A stretch of 64,000 nucleotides of DNA from Streptomyces fuscichromogenes. GTDB lineage: Bacteria; Actinomycetota; Actinomycetes; Streptomycetales; Streptomycetaceae. The notes under the pieces were generated by a model, which worked only from the letters and a program-made list of their open reading frames with translations, ran no database searches and was not told where the DNA came from. The number at the start of each line of letters is the position of its first letter. Positions within the stretch are counted from its first letter, which is position 1. Location of the stretch: contig NZ_BMML01000018.1 of NCBI RefSeq assembly GCF_014645815.1, forward strand, positions 157,366 to 221,365, in the 5' to 3' direction. A program made the position numbers and the translations under genes. Of this stretch, positions 25,438 through 33,929 are shown piece after piece.

Positions 25438-25635
25438 TCACAACACCTTCAGAGCCTTCAGCACCGCCAGGCACAGCAGGAAGCAGCCCCCGAAGGAACT
25501 CCCGCCGTACATGACAGCCTGACCCGCAGGGGAACCAGGCGTGTGGCTCAACCAGGCGGCTGCCGTGGCGACGTTGGTGGAGAACAGCGTGCAGGTGACG
25601 ATCACGAGCACCTTGACACCGAGAGAGAGGTTCAA
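25438..25635 (-). CDS. Small membrane protein (65 aa)
   Basis: Encodes up to 65 residues from a TTG at 25635, with AGGAAGG about 14 bases upstream; internal GTG starts are possible. Two hydrophobic helices are visible (VKVLVIVTCTLFSTNVATAA and SFGGCFLLCLAVLKAL). It is convergent with the TRADD-TAM-like gene and shares its terminator. No family is recognised. Confidence 0.45.
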   Translation of the reverse strand: MNLSLGVKVLVIVTCTLFSTNVATAAAWLSHTPGSPAGQAVMYGGSSFGGCFLLCLAVLKALKVL

Positions 25636-25873
25636 CTGTCCGACTTACCTTCCTGGCGGTCGGACTGTGGCACGCAGCTCTCAGCCGACCACCACGTGAT
25701 GTACGTGAGGTCTTGCTGAGGGCGTGCCGACGTTCAGGCTCTCGGTGCCTAGCCAGGGCTGCGTTTGGCTGTGGATCGGTGCCTATTCCGTGGTCTGTGG
25801 TGGCCCCCGCAGGCAGTCTCGGCGGGGGTTAGGTTGCAGGACAAACACGACTCGGCGGGCCTAGGTGGGAACC

Positions 25874-25890
25874 CCACTACCGTGTAGTGG
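25874..25890. promoter_or_regulatory. Palindrome CCACTAC-CGT-GTAGTGG
   Basis: A perfect 7-base inverted repeat around CGT. The same arms, shifted by one base, recur at 26278-26292. It could be the operator of a small regulator. Confidence 0.4.
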
Positions 25891-26277
25891 AATTGCTACT
25901 AGGTCGCCTGCCCGACTACGTCGGTCGCGGGTTAGCCGATAGAAGTCAACTCTAGCTGAACCCGCCCGCCTTGGGTGGCCAGACGGAGACGGTGGGTGCT
26001 CACGGGGGGTCGTGCTGGCGGGTGCGGCCCCGCGCCCCGCCCGGCCGCGAGCAGCTGCCGGAGACCCCACGGAAGACCGGGACAAGTTCACCGCTGGTCG
26101 GGTGCCGTGCGTACGACGGCGGTCAGCTCCTGGGGCCCGGCCGGCACTCACTTCCCGTGTCTCCGCGCGACACTTTCCGTGACAGCCGCGGACGCCGTCG
26201 AGGGGTCGTCACGCCCCCCGTGAGCTTGCCGTCCACGCATGTTTCGCGGGGGCTGGTGGCAAGTAGCTCCAGGGTGT

Positions 26278-26292
26278 TCCACTAGTAGTGGA
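26278..26292. promoter_or_regulatory. Palindrome TCCACTA-G-TAGTGGA
   Basis: A perfect 7-base inverted repeat around one G, 127 bases before the broken XRE gene. It shares CCACTA/TAGTGG with the palindrome at 25874. Confidence 0.4.
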
Positions 26293-26418
26293 CGGAGCGC
26301 ACAGCGCCCTTCCGCCCCAGCGACGAGACCGCCGAGCTGGGGTTCTGCAAGGTAGCGGTCAGGGCTGAGGCCACCCCACCGCCCCCACCAGGGCAGTTCT
26401 CGAATCGTGGGAGCCCCT

Positions 26419-26635
26419 GTGCCCGCCCTGAAGTTCAACCCCCACCGCCCTGCGGCGCGCCCGTAACGAACGCGGCCTCGGCCTGCGGAGGCTGCCCGCG
26501 CAGACCGGCCGTAGTCCGGCGGTCATCTCCAAGTACGAACTCGGTTACCGCGTCCCCAGCGCCGTTGCGCTGGCCGAGTTGGCGCACGCTCTCGCCACGC
26601 CCATGGACGCCTTCTTTGAGGCGGTGGCCGAGTGA
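26419..26635 (+). pseudogene. Frameshifted small XRE-family regulator
   Basis: The frame from the GTG at 26419 begins MPALKFNPHR and hits a stop after 15 codons. Removing one C from the CCGCCCTG tract near 26446-26450 restores a typical small helix-turn-helix protein: LRRARNERGLGLRRL, then SPAVISKYELGYRVPSAVAL and LATPMDAFFEAVAE, ending at the TGA 26633-26635. The stop overlaps the next start as GTGA, so the two genes were an operon. Either the gene is inactive or one base is miscalled. Confidence 0.6.
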
Positions 26636-26838
26636 ACGCCGCCCTGCCCGAGGCCGAGACGCCCGAGCCGAAGCCCGCCGTCCGCTGGGAAGCCCACGAG
26701 CACCGTGACGCCGAGTACGCGCGGCTGCTGATCATGCTCTTCGGCCCGAAGGTAACCGAATGCCTTGACCCCGGAAACGGCTCAGTCCCGGACGCCGAAA
26801 TCCGGGACTCACCACCACCGAGGAAACCTCACGTCTGA
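26632..26838 (+). CDS. Small protein downstream of the broken XRE gene (68 aa)
   Basis: Encodes 68 residues from a GTG at 26632 that overlaps the upstream stop. The first 45 residues (EPKPAVRWEAHEHRDAEYA, then LLIMLFGPK) look like a genuine small actinobacterial protein commonly encoded after small XRE regulators. The final 20 or so codons run through a hairpin (26784-26809), so the original C-terminus may have been altered by later rearrangement. Function unknown. Confidence 0.5.
   Translation: MNAALPEAETPEPKPAVRWEAHEHRDAEYARLLIMLFGPKVTECLDPGNGSVPDAEIRDSPPPRKPHV
26784..26809. repeat. Hairpin AGTCCCGGA/TCCGGGACT, left copy
   Basis: A 9-base-pair stem with loop CGCCGAAA. A near-identical hairpin with loop CGCCGG lies at 27404-27429, and the two bracket the IS5 fragment. 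Confidence 0.5.
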
Positions 26839-26865
26839 CGTCCAGCGGGTTATCCGCCCGCTTCG

Positions 26866-27405
26866 ATGGCGGAGTGCTTCAAAGCCCATGAGCGGCTCGT
26901 CCCGGACGAGCTGAGCGACGAGGCCTGGGCGCTGGCCGAGTCGGTCGTGAAGGCGCGGGAACCCCCCAACCACAGGTGCCGGCCAGGTCGCACGATGCTC
27001 GACGCGATGTTCTACAAGGCCCGCACCGGTTGTCTCTGGGAGGAGTTGCCGGAGCGGTTCGGTCCATGGAAGGGCATCCACTCCCGTTACAGGACGTGGC
27101 GCACCTGCGGGGTCTGGGACGAGATCATGGCGGCCCTGCCCAGCTCCGGCCGGCCGGTGTGGGTTCCCAACCTGGTGTCGCCGCTGTGCATCGAGGGACG
27201 GTTTGACCCTGGCCTTCTCGCCCAGGAAGAAGCGGTACCCCCGGGAATGGGCGTGCCCGGTCCCATGACGAGGGGCCCTTTCCGGCGACTCTCGTCGGTG
27301 TTCGGTCTCAGGTGCTTCAGGGTGTCCGTCGAGGTCCGCCGTCCTGCGGATCGGGTACAGCGTTGCCCGGGAAGGCGGCGCGTACCGCGTTCTGGAAGCG
27401 GCTGA
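26866..27405 (+). pseudogene. Truncated IS5-family transposase
   Basis: The first 90 or so codons match the N-terminal DUF4096-like part of IS5-group transposases: DELSDEAWALAESVV, then RPGRTMLDAMFYKARTGCLW, EELPERFGPW, and HSRYRTWRTCGVWDEIMAAL. After about 27140 the similarity stops and the frame continues through unrelated DNA, so the DDE catalytic part is missing. It is a dead insertion-sequence remnant. Confidence 0.6.
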
Positions 27406-27429
27406 GTCCCGGACGCCGGTCCGGGACTC
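27404..27429. repeat. Hairpin GAGTCCCGGA/TCCGGGACTC, right copy
   Basis: A perfect 10-base-pair stem with loop CGCCGG. It shares its stem and loop start with 26784-26809. It also lies 41 bases past the end of the minus-strand OFA gene and may terminate it. Confidence 0.55.
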
Positions 27430-27470
27430 ATTACCGGGAAGATCTTCGCCCTGAGGCTCGGCGGAGACCG

Positions 27471-28871
27471 TCAGGCGGCCGTCTGTGCCTGTACCGCGCC
27501 CACCTTCGCTCCCGTGCCGGCCCGGCCCGGCTGGCGCAGCAGCAGTGCTATCGCCGCCGCCAGCATCGAGATGCCGCCCGCCAGGGCGTAGGCGCCGTTG
27601 TAGCCCCAGGCGCCGACCACCATGGAGCCGAGGCCGCCGCCGAAGAGGCCGCTGACGAGTTTGCCGCTGTAGACCAGGCCGTAGTTGGTGGCGTTGTAGT
27701 TCTCGCCGAAGTAGTCCGGGGTGAGGGCGGCGAAGAGCGGGTAGAAGGCGCCGCCGCCGAAGCCGGAGAGGAAGGCGAAGAACAGGAACAGCCACTCGCT
27801 CTTCACGTCACCGGCCCAGATCACACCGAACTGGGCCAGGCCCAGGACGACGATGACGCAGACGAGGGTCGGCTTGCGGCCGAGACGGTCCGAGAGCCAG
27901 CCCACCACGCCACGGCCGACGCCGTTGATGACCGCCATCACGCCCATCGAGGAGGCCGCGACCAGGGGGCCGAAACCGACGTCCTTCGCGAAGTCCACCT
28001 GGAAGGAGATGCCGAAGATCGAGACGCCCGCCGTCATGACGATGGAGATCCACATCAGGGGGAGCATGCCGGTGCGGATCGCCTCCTTCGGCGTGAACTG
28101 CTTCACCGCGGGCGGGTTCTTGGCGAGGGCCGTACCGGTCCTGCTGTCGCCCGCGTGGGTGAGCGGGTCTATCTCGGCCGGCCACCAGTTCTTCGGCGGG
28201 TCCTTGAAGAAGAACGCCGAGACCAGGACGACGACCATCACGTAGACGCCGATCAGGTCCAGGACTCGGTGGTAATTCGCGGTGTCGAAGGCGTAGTTGA
28301 AGATGAAGATGAACGGGAGCGAGCCGTACGCGAAGCCGCCGTTCACGAAACCCGTGCGAGCGCCCCGGCGTTCGGGGAACCACTTGCCGACCATGTTGAT
28401 GCAGGTCGCGTAGACCAGACCGGCACCGAGCCCGCCGATCACGCCGAAGCCCAGGATCGCCAGCCACACGTTGTGCAGGTGGGACAGGGCCAGGAAGCCG
28501 ACCAGGCACATCGCCGCCCCGGTGTACATCGCACGGCGCGCGGTCAGGATGCCCTTCTCTCGCAGCCAGCCCGCCGGGAACGCGATGCCGGCCTGGAAGA
28601 AGACCCAGATGCTCAGGATCCAGAAGGTGTTGGACTGCGTCCAGCCGTGCGCATGGGACAGCGTGTCCTCCGCGGAGCCGTACGCGTACTCGAAGACGCT
28701 GATGGCCATCATGGCGACCCACGGGAGATACACCATGAGGTTGCGGGAGTGGCCGAGGATGTCCCGGTCGGTCTCGCCGATCCGGTACACCCGGCCGCGG
28801 GCGTCCGTCACCTCGCGGTACGGACGTCGTTCGGCGCCGGTGCTGTTCGTGGCCACAGGGTCAGCCGTCAT
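27471..28871 (-). CDS. OFA-family MFS oxalate/formate-type antiporter (copy 2)
   Basis: Encodes 466 residues from the ATG at 28871, with AAGGAGACC upstream. It shows twelve membrane helices, the MFS motif GWLSDRLGRKPTLV between halves, and long stretches nearly identical in pattern to the next OFA gene at 30236 (LVYATCINMVGKWFPERRGA, FFKDPPKNWWPAEIDPL, PPAVKQFTPKEA). These two are paralogues from a tandem duplication, distinct from the smaller OFA carrier at 15394. Only about 15 bases separate its ribosome site from the left end of the TnpB element, so its original promoter or operon link has probably been interrupted. Confidence 0.88.
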   Translation of the reverse strand: MTADPVATNSTGAERRPYREVTDARGRVYRIGETDRDILGHSRNLMVYLPWVAMMAISVFEYAYGSAEDTLSHAHGWTQSNTFWILSIWVFFQAGIAFPAGWLREKGILTARRAMYTGAAMCLVGFLALSHLHNVWLAILGFGVIGGLGAGLVYATCINMVGKWFPERRGARTGFVNGGFAYGSLPFIFIFNYAFDTANYHRVLDLIGVYVMVVVLVSAFFFKDPPKNWWPAEIDPLTHAGDSRTGTALAKNPPAVKQFTPKEAIRTGMLPLMWISIVMTAGVSIFGISFQVDFAKDVGFGPLVAASSMGVMAVINGVGRGVVGWLSDRLGRKPTLVCVIVVLGLAQFGVIWAGDVKSEWLFLFFAFLSGFGGGAFYPLFAALTPDYFGENYNATNYGLVYSGKLVSGLFGGGLGSMVVGAWGYNGAYALAGGISMLAAAIALLLRQPGRAGTGAKVGAVQAQTAA

Positions 28872-28886
28872 CGGGGTCTCCTTGGG

Positions 28887-30232
28887 TGGAATCCCCGGCT
28901 TGAGCCGGGGGATGAAACGCATCCCGGTTCCGGAGCCGCGCAGCGGGGGAGCGGTCCGTCGACCGCCCAACGAGCGTTGCTTACACGGAACCTGATAGAA
29001 TGTGAAGCGTGACGCGGCAGGTCAAGCGGGCCTTCAAGTACCGCTTCTATCCCACGGACGAGCAGACAGCGGAGCTGTCCCGCACGTTCGGCTGCGTCCG
29101 CCTCGTGTACAACAAGGCGCTGGAGGAGCGCACACAGGCCTGGTACGGCGAGCAGCGCCGGATCTCTTACGTGCAATCGTCCGCAGCGCTTACGGAGTGG
29201 AAGAAGACTGAGGAGCTCGCCTTCCTCTCCGAGGTGTCCTCCGTCCCGCTCCAGCAGGCGCTCCGACATCTTCAGACGGCGTTCGGAAGCTTCTTCGCCA
29301 AGCGGTCCAAGTACCCGCGGTTCAAAAGCCGGAAGAAGTCCCGGGCGTCGGCCGAGTTCACACGCTCCGGTTTCAAGTGGCGTGAGGGGCGTCTGACGCT
29401 CGCGAAAATGGCGGAGCCTCTGGACATCCGTTGGTCGCGGCCCCTCCCCGAAGGTGCGGAGCCGACCACGGTCACGGTGTCCCGCGACGCGGCGGGGCGC
29501 TGGTTCGTCTCTCTTCTTTGCGAGGACGACATCACCGCCGCACCTGCCACGGACGCGGCGGTGGGCCTGGACGCCGGGATCACGTCCTTGGTAACCCTGT
29601 CCACAGGGGAGAAGATCGCCAACCCAAAGCATGGGCGACGGGACCGCGTCCGCCTGGCGAAGGCTCAGCGGGAGTTGTCCCGTAAGGCGAAGGGTTCGGC
29701 GAATCGCGAGAAGGCTCGGCGTCGCGTTGCCAAGGTCCACGCGCGGATCGCCGACAGGCGTCGCGACTTCCTGCACAAGCTGTCGACTCGTCTCGTCCGT
29801 GAGAACCAAACGGTCGTGATCGAGGATCTCACCGTCCGCAACATGGTCAGGAACCACACGCTGGCCCGCGCCATATCGGATGCGGCCTGGCGAGACCTGC
29901 GGATGATGTTGGAATACAAGTGCGCCTGGTATGGGCGTGAACTCGTGGTTGTGGACCGCTGGTTTCCCAGCAGCAAACTGTGCGGGGCCTGCGGCACAGT
30001 CTGCGGGACGCTGCCGTTGAACGTCCGTGAGTGGACGTGTGGCTGCGGTGCGGTGCATGACCGCGACGTGAACGCGGCGAAGAACATTCTGGCCGCCGGG
30101 CTGGCGGTGTCTGCCTGTGGAGACGGTGTAAGACCTCAACGGGAGTCCTCCCGGACGGGGCAGTCGTCGATGAAGCAGAAAGCCTCACCCGCGAGGGTGG
30201 GAATCCCCCGCCGTTAGGTGGGCGAGGAAGCC
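28887..30232. mobile_element. IS200/IS605-type TnpB-only element
   Basis: A single tnpB gene bounded by subterminal hairpins: left CCCCGGC-TTGA-GCCGGGG (28893-28910), right CCCGCC-GTTA-GGTGGG (30207-30222). GGGTGGAATCCCC and GGGTGGGAATCCCCC occur at the two ends. There is no tnpA, so movement would depend on a transposase elsewhere. It lies between two paralogous OFA genes. Exact end points are estimates. Confidence 0.7.
29009..30217 (+). CDS. tnpB: TnpB RNA-guided nuclease
   Basis: Encodes 402 residues from a GTG at 29009. The RuvC-like site is complete: Asp188 in VGLDAGITSL, Glu272 in VVIEDLTVRN, Asp353 in HDRDVNAAKN. The zinc ribbon is present as CGACGTVCG and CGCG (about 325-347). The N-terminal part (VKRAFKYRFYPTDEQTAEL) is the usual RNA-binding OrfB_IS605 domain. 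TnpB cuts DNA using an RNA guide made from the element's right end and helps the element persist. The gene looks intact. TAGAAT at 28996-29001 may be its -10 element. Confidence 0.93.
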   Translation: MTRQVKRAFKYRFYPTDEQTAELSRTFGCVRLVYNKALEERTQAWYGEQRRISYVQSSAALTEWKKTEELAFLSEVSSVPLQQALRHLQTAFGSFFAKRSKYPRFKSRKKSRASAEFTRSGFKWREGRLTLAKMAEPLDIRWSRPLPEGAEPTTVTVSRDAAGRWFVSLLCEDDITAAPATDAAVGLDAGITSLVTLSTGEKIANPKHGRRDRVRLAKAQRELSRKAKGSANREKARRRVAKVHARIADRRRDFLHKLSTRLVRENQTVVIEDLTVRNMVRNHTLARAISDAAWRDLRMMLEYKCAWYGRELVVVDRWFPSSKLCGACGTVCGTLPLNVREWTCGCGAVHDRDVNAAKNILAAGLAVSACGDGVRPQRESSRTGQSSMKQKASPARVGIPRR

Positions 30233-30250
30233 AAGTCACGCCATCTCCTC
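30140..30250 (+). ncRNA. Probable omegaRNA scaffold at the right end of the TnpB element
   Basis: In TnpB elements the guide RNA covers the 3' end of tnpB and the right-end hairpin, with the guide lying just outside the element (established knowledge). Here the tnpB stop codon TAG (30215-30217) overlaps the loop and first stem base of the right-end hairpin. The guide would begin near 30232 and read into the 3' end of the OFA gene. Boundaries are inferred. Confidence 0.4.
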
Positions 30251-31624
30251 GCCGAGCGGTTGCGGGTTGGGGACGATGCGCCGGGCGCTGGGCCTGCCCG
30301 GTGCCTTGAGGAAGAGGGCCAGCACTGCGGAGGCCAGGCCCACGGAGCCCGCGAGCACGAACGCGCCGTGGTAGTCCCACTCACCGACGACGACCGCGCC
30401 CAGACCGGAGCCCACCAGGCCGGAGATCAGCTTGGAGCTGTAGACCATCCCGTAGTTGGTGGCGTTGTTGTTCTCACCGAAGTAGTCCGCCGTCATGGCC
30501 GCGAAGAGCGGGAAGATCGCCCCGCCGCCGAACCCGGAGACCATGGAGCAGAACAGGAAGAACGGCATGCTGTGCGTCTGGCCGGAGACCAGGACACCGA
30601 ACTGCGCCGTGCCGAGCACGATGCACACGATGACGAGCGTGTGGCGGCGGCCGTAGCGGTCCGAGATCCAGCCGATGACGCCGCGTCCGGTGCCGTTGAC
30701 GATCGCCTTCAGGGACATGGCCGTGGCCACAATCCCGCCCGCGAAACCCATGTCCTTGCCGAACGGCACCTGGAAGGCGATGCCGAAGATGTTGATCCCC
30801 GCGGTGCAGAGCAGACAGAACCACATCATCCACAGGACGGGCGTGCGGGCGGCCTCCTTCGGGGTGTACTGCTTGACCGCGGGCGGGTTCTTCGCCAACG
30901 CCCGTCGTATCTTCGGGTCTTGAGTGACCTTGAGCGGATCGACCTGCGGCGGCCACCAGTTCTTCGGCGGGTCCTTGAAGAACCAGCCGGCCGACGCCAC
31001 CACCAGGCACAGCCCGATGCCGACCGAGGAGAGGAGCACCTTGTAGTTGCTCAGGTCGAGGACCGAGGTGAAGAGGAAGACGAAGGGCACCGACCCGTAG
31101 GCGAAACCGCCGTTCACGAAGCCCGTCTTGCCGCCCTTGCGCTCCGGATACCACTTGCCGACCATGTTCACGCAGGTCGCGTAGACGAGACCGGCGCCGA
31201 TACCGCTGCACATGCCGAAGCCGAGATAGGCGACGACCACGTTCGGCGCGAACGCCAGCGCCAGATAGCCCAGCAGCGTGCCGGCCGCGCCCATCAGCAT
31301 GGCCGTCCGTGCGGAAAGCCTTCCGCTCTCCCGCAGTTGCCCGGCCGGGAAGGCCACGGCCGCCTGGAAGAACACCCAGACGCCCATCAGCCAGAAGATG
31401 TGCCCGCTGCTCCACAGATGCGCCTCGTGCAGCGTGTCCTCCGCCGACGTGAACGCGTACTCGGCGGAGCTGATGCCCATCATGCCCACCCAGGGCAGGA
31501 CGACCATCCACTTGCGTGGCCGGCCCATGAGATCGACATCGCGTTCGCCGATCCGGTATCTGCGGCCGTTGCGGTCCGTCACCTCCCTGAAGGGGACGGA
31601 CGGCGATAGATCGATGGATGACAT
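30236..31624 (-). CDS. OFA-family MFS oxalate/formate-type antiporter (copy 3)
   Basis: Encodes 462 residues. It has the same architecture as the gene at 27471, with RYRIGERDVDLMGRPRKWMV at the N-terminus, LVYATCVNMVGKWYPERKGG, FFKDPPKNWWPPQVDPLKV and GWISDRYGRRHTLV. It is the first transporter after the acyl-CoA synthetase, frc and oxc genes (126-base gap), and is the natural oxalate importer/formate exporter of that operon. The TnpB element ends within a few bases of its stop codon. Confidence 0.9.
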   Translation of the reverse strand: MSSIDLSPSVPFREVTDRNGRRYRIGERDVDLMGRPRKWMVVLPWVGMMGISSAEYAFTSAEDTLHEAHLWSSGHIFWLMGVWVFFQAAVAFPAGQLRESGRLSARTAMLMGAAGTLLGYLALAFAPNVVVAYLGFGMCSGIGAGLVYATCVNMVGKWYPERKGGKTGFVNGGFAYGSVPFVFLFTSVLDLSNYKVLLSSVGIGLCLVVASAGWFFKDPPKNWWPPQVDPLKVTQDPKIRRALAKNPPAVKQYTPKEAARTPVLWMMWFCLLCTAGINIFGIAFQVPFGKDMGFAGGIVATAMSLKAIVNGTGRGVIGWISDRYGRRHTLVIVCIVLGTAQFGVLVSGQTHSMPFFLFCSMVSGFGGGAIFPLFAAMTADYFGENNNATNYGMVYSSKLISGLVGSGLGAVVVGEWDYHGAFVLAGSVGLASAVLALFLKAPGRPSARRIVPNPQPLGEEMA

Positions 31625-31750
31625 GTTCGCTCAGCACCCCTTGCGTCGAAAGTTCTGGCCAGCGCCCCCTGTCCAATGCCTTTCGCGCGCGCACGGGTCC
31701 CGGGGCCGGCCGGGGACGCGCTCCGCCGGCCGGCCCCTTCCTCGGCTACG

Positions 31751-33928
31751 TCATGACCCGCCCCCCAACCGCGCGCTCTCCGTCCGATCGCTCCCCAGCA
31801 GCCCGGCCGCCCGCGCCCAGCGGTACTTGGCGCCGAGCACGGCCACCGGCCGTTCGGTCGTGTACGGGTACGCCACGACCCCCCGCTCGTACAGGTACTG
31901 GCAGGCCTCCTCGACCTCGACGTCCCCCGCGAGCGAGGCGACGACCGGCTTCTCGATGCCCCGCTCGCGGAACTCCGCGACCACCCGGGCCGTCAGTTCG
32001 GCGAAGACCATCGGCGGGGTGACGATGGTGTGCCAGTAGCCGAGGACGAGTGCGTGGATCCGCGGGTCCTCAAGGCCCAGCCGGATCGTCGCCTCGTACG
32101 TCGACGGCGGCTCGCCGCCCGTGATGTCCACCGGGTTGCCGGCGGCGCCGAACGGCGGGATGAAGCGGCGGAACGCCTCGTCCAGGTCCGGCGGTATCTC
32201 CATCAGGGTCAGCCCGTTGTCGGTGATGGCGTCGGAGAGCAGGACACCGCTGCCGCCCGCGCCGGTGATGATCACGACGTTGTCGCCCCGCGGTGCCGGC
32301 AGCACCGGCAGGCCGCGCGCGTACTCCAGCATGTCGTTCAGGCCGGGCGCGCGGATCACCCCCGCCTGCCGCAGGATGTCGTCGTACACCGCGTCGTCGC
32401 CCGCGAGCGCGCCGGTGTGCGATCCGGCCGCCTTGGCACCGGCCGCCGTACGGCCCGCCTTGAGGACCACGACCGGCTTCTTCGGTACGGTCGCCCGCGC
32501 GGCCTCCACGAAGGCGCGGCCGTCCTTCAGGTCCTCCAGATGCATCGCGATGCACTCGGTGTGCGGGTCCTCGCCGAACCAGGTCAGCAGGTCGTCCTCG
32601 TCCAGGTCCGACTTGTTGCCGAGGCCGACGATCGCCGACACACCCGTCTTGGTGGTGCGGGCGAAGCCCAGGATGGCCATGCCGATCCCGCCCGACTGGG
32701 ACGTCAGCGCCACCCCGCCCTTCACGTCGTACGGCGTGCAGAACGTGGCGCACAGGTCCTGCCAGGTGGAGTAGTAGCCGTAGATGTTCGGGCCGAGGAG
32801 GCGGATGCCGTACCGCTCGCCGATCGCGACGATCTCGGCCTGGAGCTCCTCCTCGCCGGTCTCCGCGAAACCGGACGGGATCAGTACGGCGTTGGGGATC
32901 CGCTTCCGGCCCACCTCCTCCAGCGCCGCCGCCACGAACTTGGCGGGGATGGCGAAGACGGCCACATCCACCTCACCGGGAACGTCCGTGACACTCTTGT
33001 ACGCCTTGCGGCCCAGAATGTCATCGGCCCTGGGGTTCACCGGATGGATCTCCCCGGCGAAGCCGCCGTCCACGAGGTTGCGCATCACCGAATTGCCGAT
33101 CTTGCCCTGCTCGTTGGAGGCACCGATCACGGCGACCGAACGGGGCTGCATCAGCCGGCGCATGGACTCCAGGATCTCCTCGCGTGTGTACTTCCTGCGC
33201 GGTGGCGGCTGTTGCTCCGCCAGGATGATCCGGATGTCGGCGGCGATGGCGCCCTCCGGGGTCGCGATCACCGGGTTGAGGTCCACCTCGGCGATCTCGG
33301 GGAAGTCCGCGACCAGTTGGGAGACCCGGCGGATCTGCTCGGCGACCGCCCACCGGTCCACGCCCGCCTGTCCGCGCACCCCGCGCAGCACCTCGGCGGC
33401 CTTGACGGAGTCCAGCATCGACAGTGCCTCGTCGGCGGTGACCGGCGCGAGCCGGAAGGTCACGTCCTTGAGCACCTCCACCAGCACCCCGCCCAGCCCG
33501 AAGGCGACGACCTTGCCGAAGGTGGGGTCGGTGACCGCGCCGACGATGACCTCCGTCCCCTTCGGCAGCAACTCCTGGACCTGGACGCCCTCGATACGCG
33601 CGTCGGCGTCGTAGGCGCGCGCGTTCTCGATGATCCGGTGGAAGGCGCCCCGTACGTCCGCCGCGCCCTCGACGCCCACGATCACCCCGCCCGCGTCGGT
33701 CTTGTGCAGGATGTCCGGCGAGACGATCTTCATGACCACCGGTCCGCCGAAGCGCGCCGCGTACGCCACCGCCTCGTCCACGTCCGTCGCCAGCTCCTCG
33801 CCCGGTACGGCGATCCCGTACGCGTCGGCGATCACCTTGCCCTCGGGCGCGGTGAGTGCCGTACGGCCCTCCGCGCGCACCGAGTCGAGGAGCGTACGGA
33901 CCCGCAGCTCCCGGTCCTCCGCCATCAC
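31751..33928 (-). CDS. ADP-forming acyl-CoA synthetase (acetate-CoA ligase family)
   Basis: Encodes 725 residues from the GTG at 33928 (an ATG follows directly). Domain order: ATP-grasp (about 1-240, with GGPVVMKIVSPDILHKTDAG), CoA-binding Rossmann domain (about 265-360, AVIGASNEQGKIGNSVMRNL), and a flavodoxin-like ligase domain (about 400-560) with the phosphorylated His in GSHTGALAGDDAVY. The order ATP-grasp first is one of the known permutations of this family. It makes an acyl-CoA from acid, CoA and ATP, or runs in reverse to conserve energy. Its place directly after frc suggests oxalate, formate or a related short acid as substrate, but that is inference. Confidence 0.88.
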   Translation of the reverse strand: MMAEDRELRVRTLLDSVRAEGRTALTAPEGKVIADAYGIAVPGEELATDVDEAVAYAARFGGPVVMKIVSPDILHKTDAGGVIVGVEGAADVRGAFHRIIENARAYDADARIEGVQVQELLPKGTEVIVGAVTDPTFGKVVAFGLGGVLVEVLKDVTFRLAPVTADEALSMLDSVKAAEVLRGVRGQAGVDRWAVAEQIRRVSQLVADFPEIAEVDLNPVIATPEGAIAADIRIILAEQQPPPRRKYTREEILESMRRLMQPRSVAVIGASNEQGKIGNSVMRNLVDGGFAGEIHPVNPRADDILGRKAYKSVTDVPGEVDVAVFAIPAKFVAAALEEVGRKRIPNAVLIPSGFAETGEEELQAEIVAIGERYGIRLLGPNIYGYYSTWQDLCATFCTPYDVKGGVALTSQSGGIGMAILGFARTTKTGVSAIVGLGNKSDLDEDDLLTWFGEDPHTECIAMHLEDLKDGRAFVEAARATVPKKPVVVLKAGRTAAGAKAAGSHTGALAGDDAVYDDILRQAGVIRAPGLNDMLEYARGLPVLPAPRGDNVVIITGAGGSGVLLSDAITDNGLTLMEIPPDLDEAFRRFIPPFGAAGNPVDITGGEPPSTYEATIRLGLEDPRIHALVLGYWHTIVTPPMVFAELTARVVAEFRERGIEKPVVASLAGDVEVEEACQYLYERGVVAYPYTTERPVAVLGAKYRWARAAGLLGSDRTESARLGGGS

Positions 33929-33929
33929 G

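Larger units (their letters stand above)
25636..26418. other. Long gene-poor region with two related palindromes
   Basis: About 780 bases without a supported gene. It contains a GC hairpin (CCCCCGC at 25804-25810 with GCGGGGG at 25822-25828) and two palindromes that share CCACTA/TAGTGG arms (25874-25890 and 26278-26292). It lies upstream of a broken XRE gene and may be the control region of a degraded mobile element. Confidence 0.4.
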
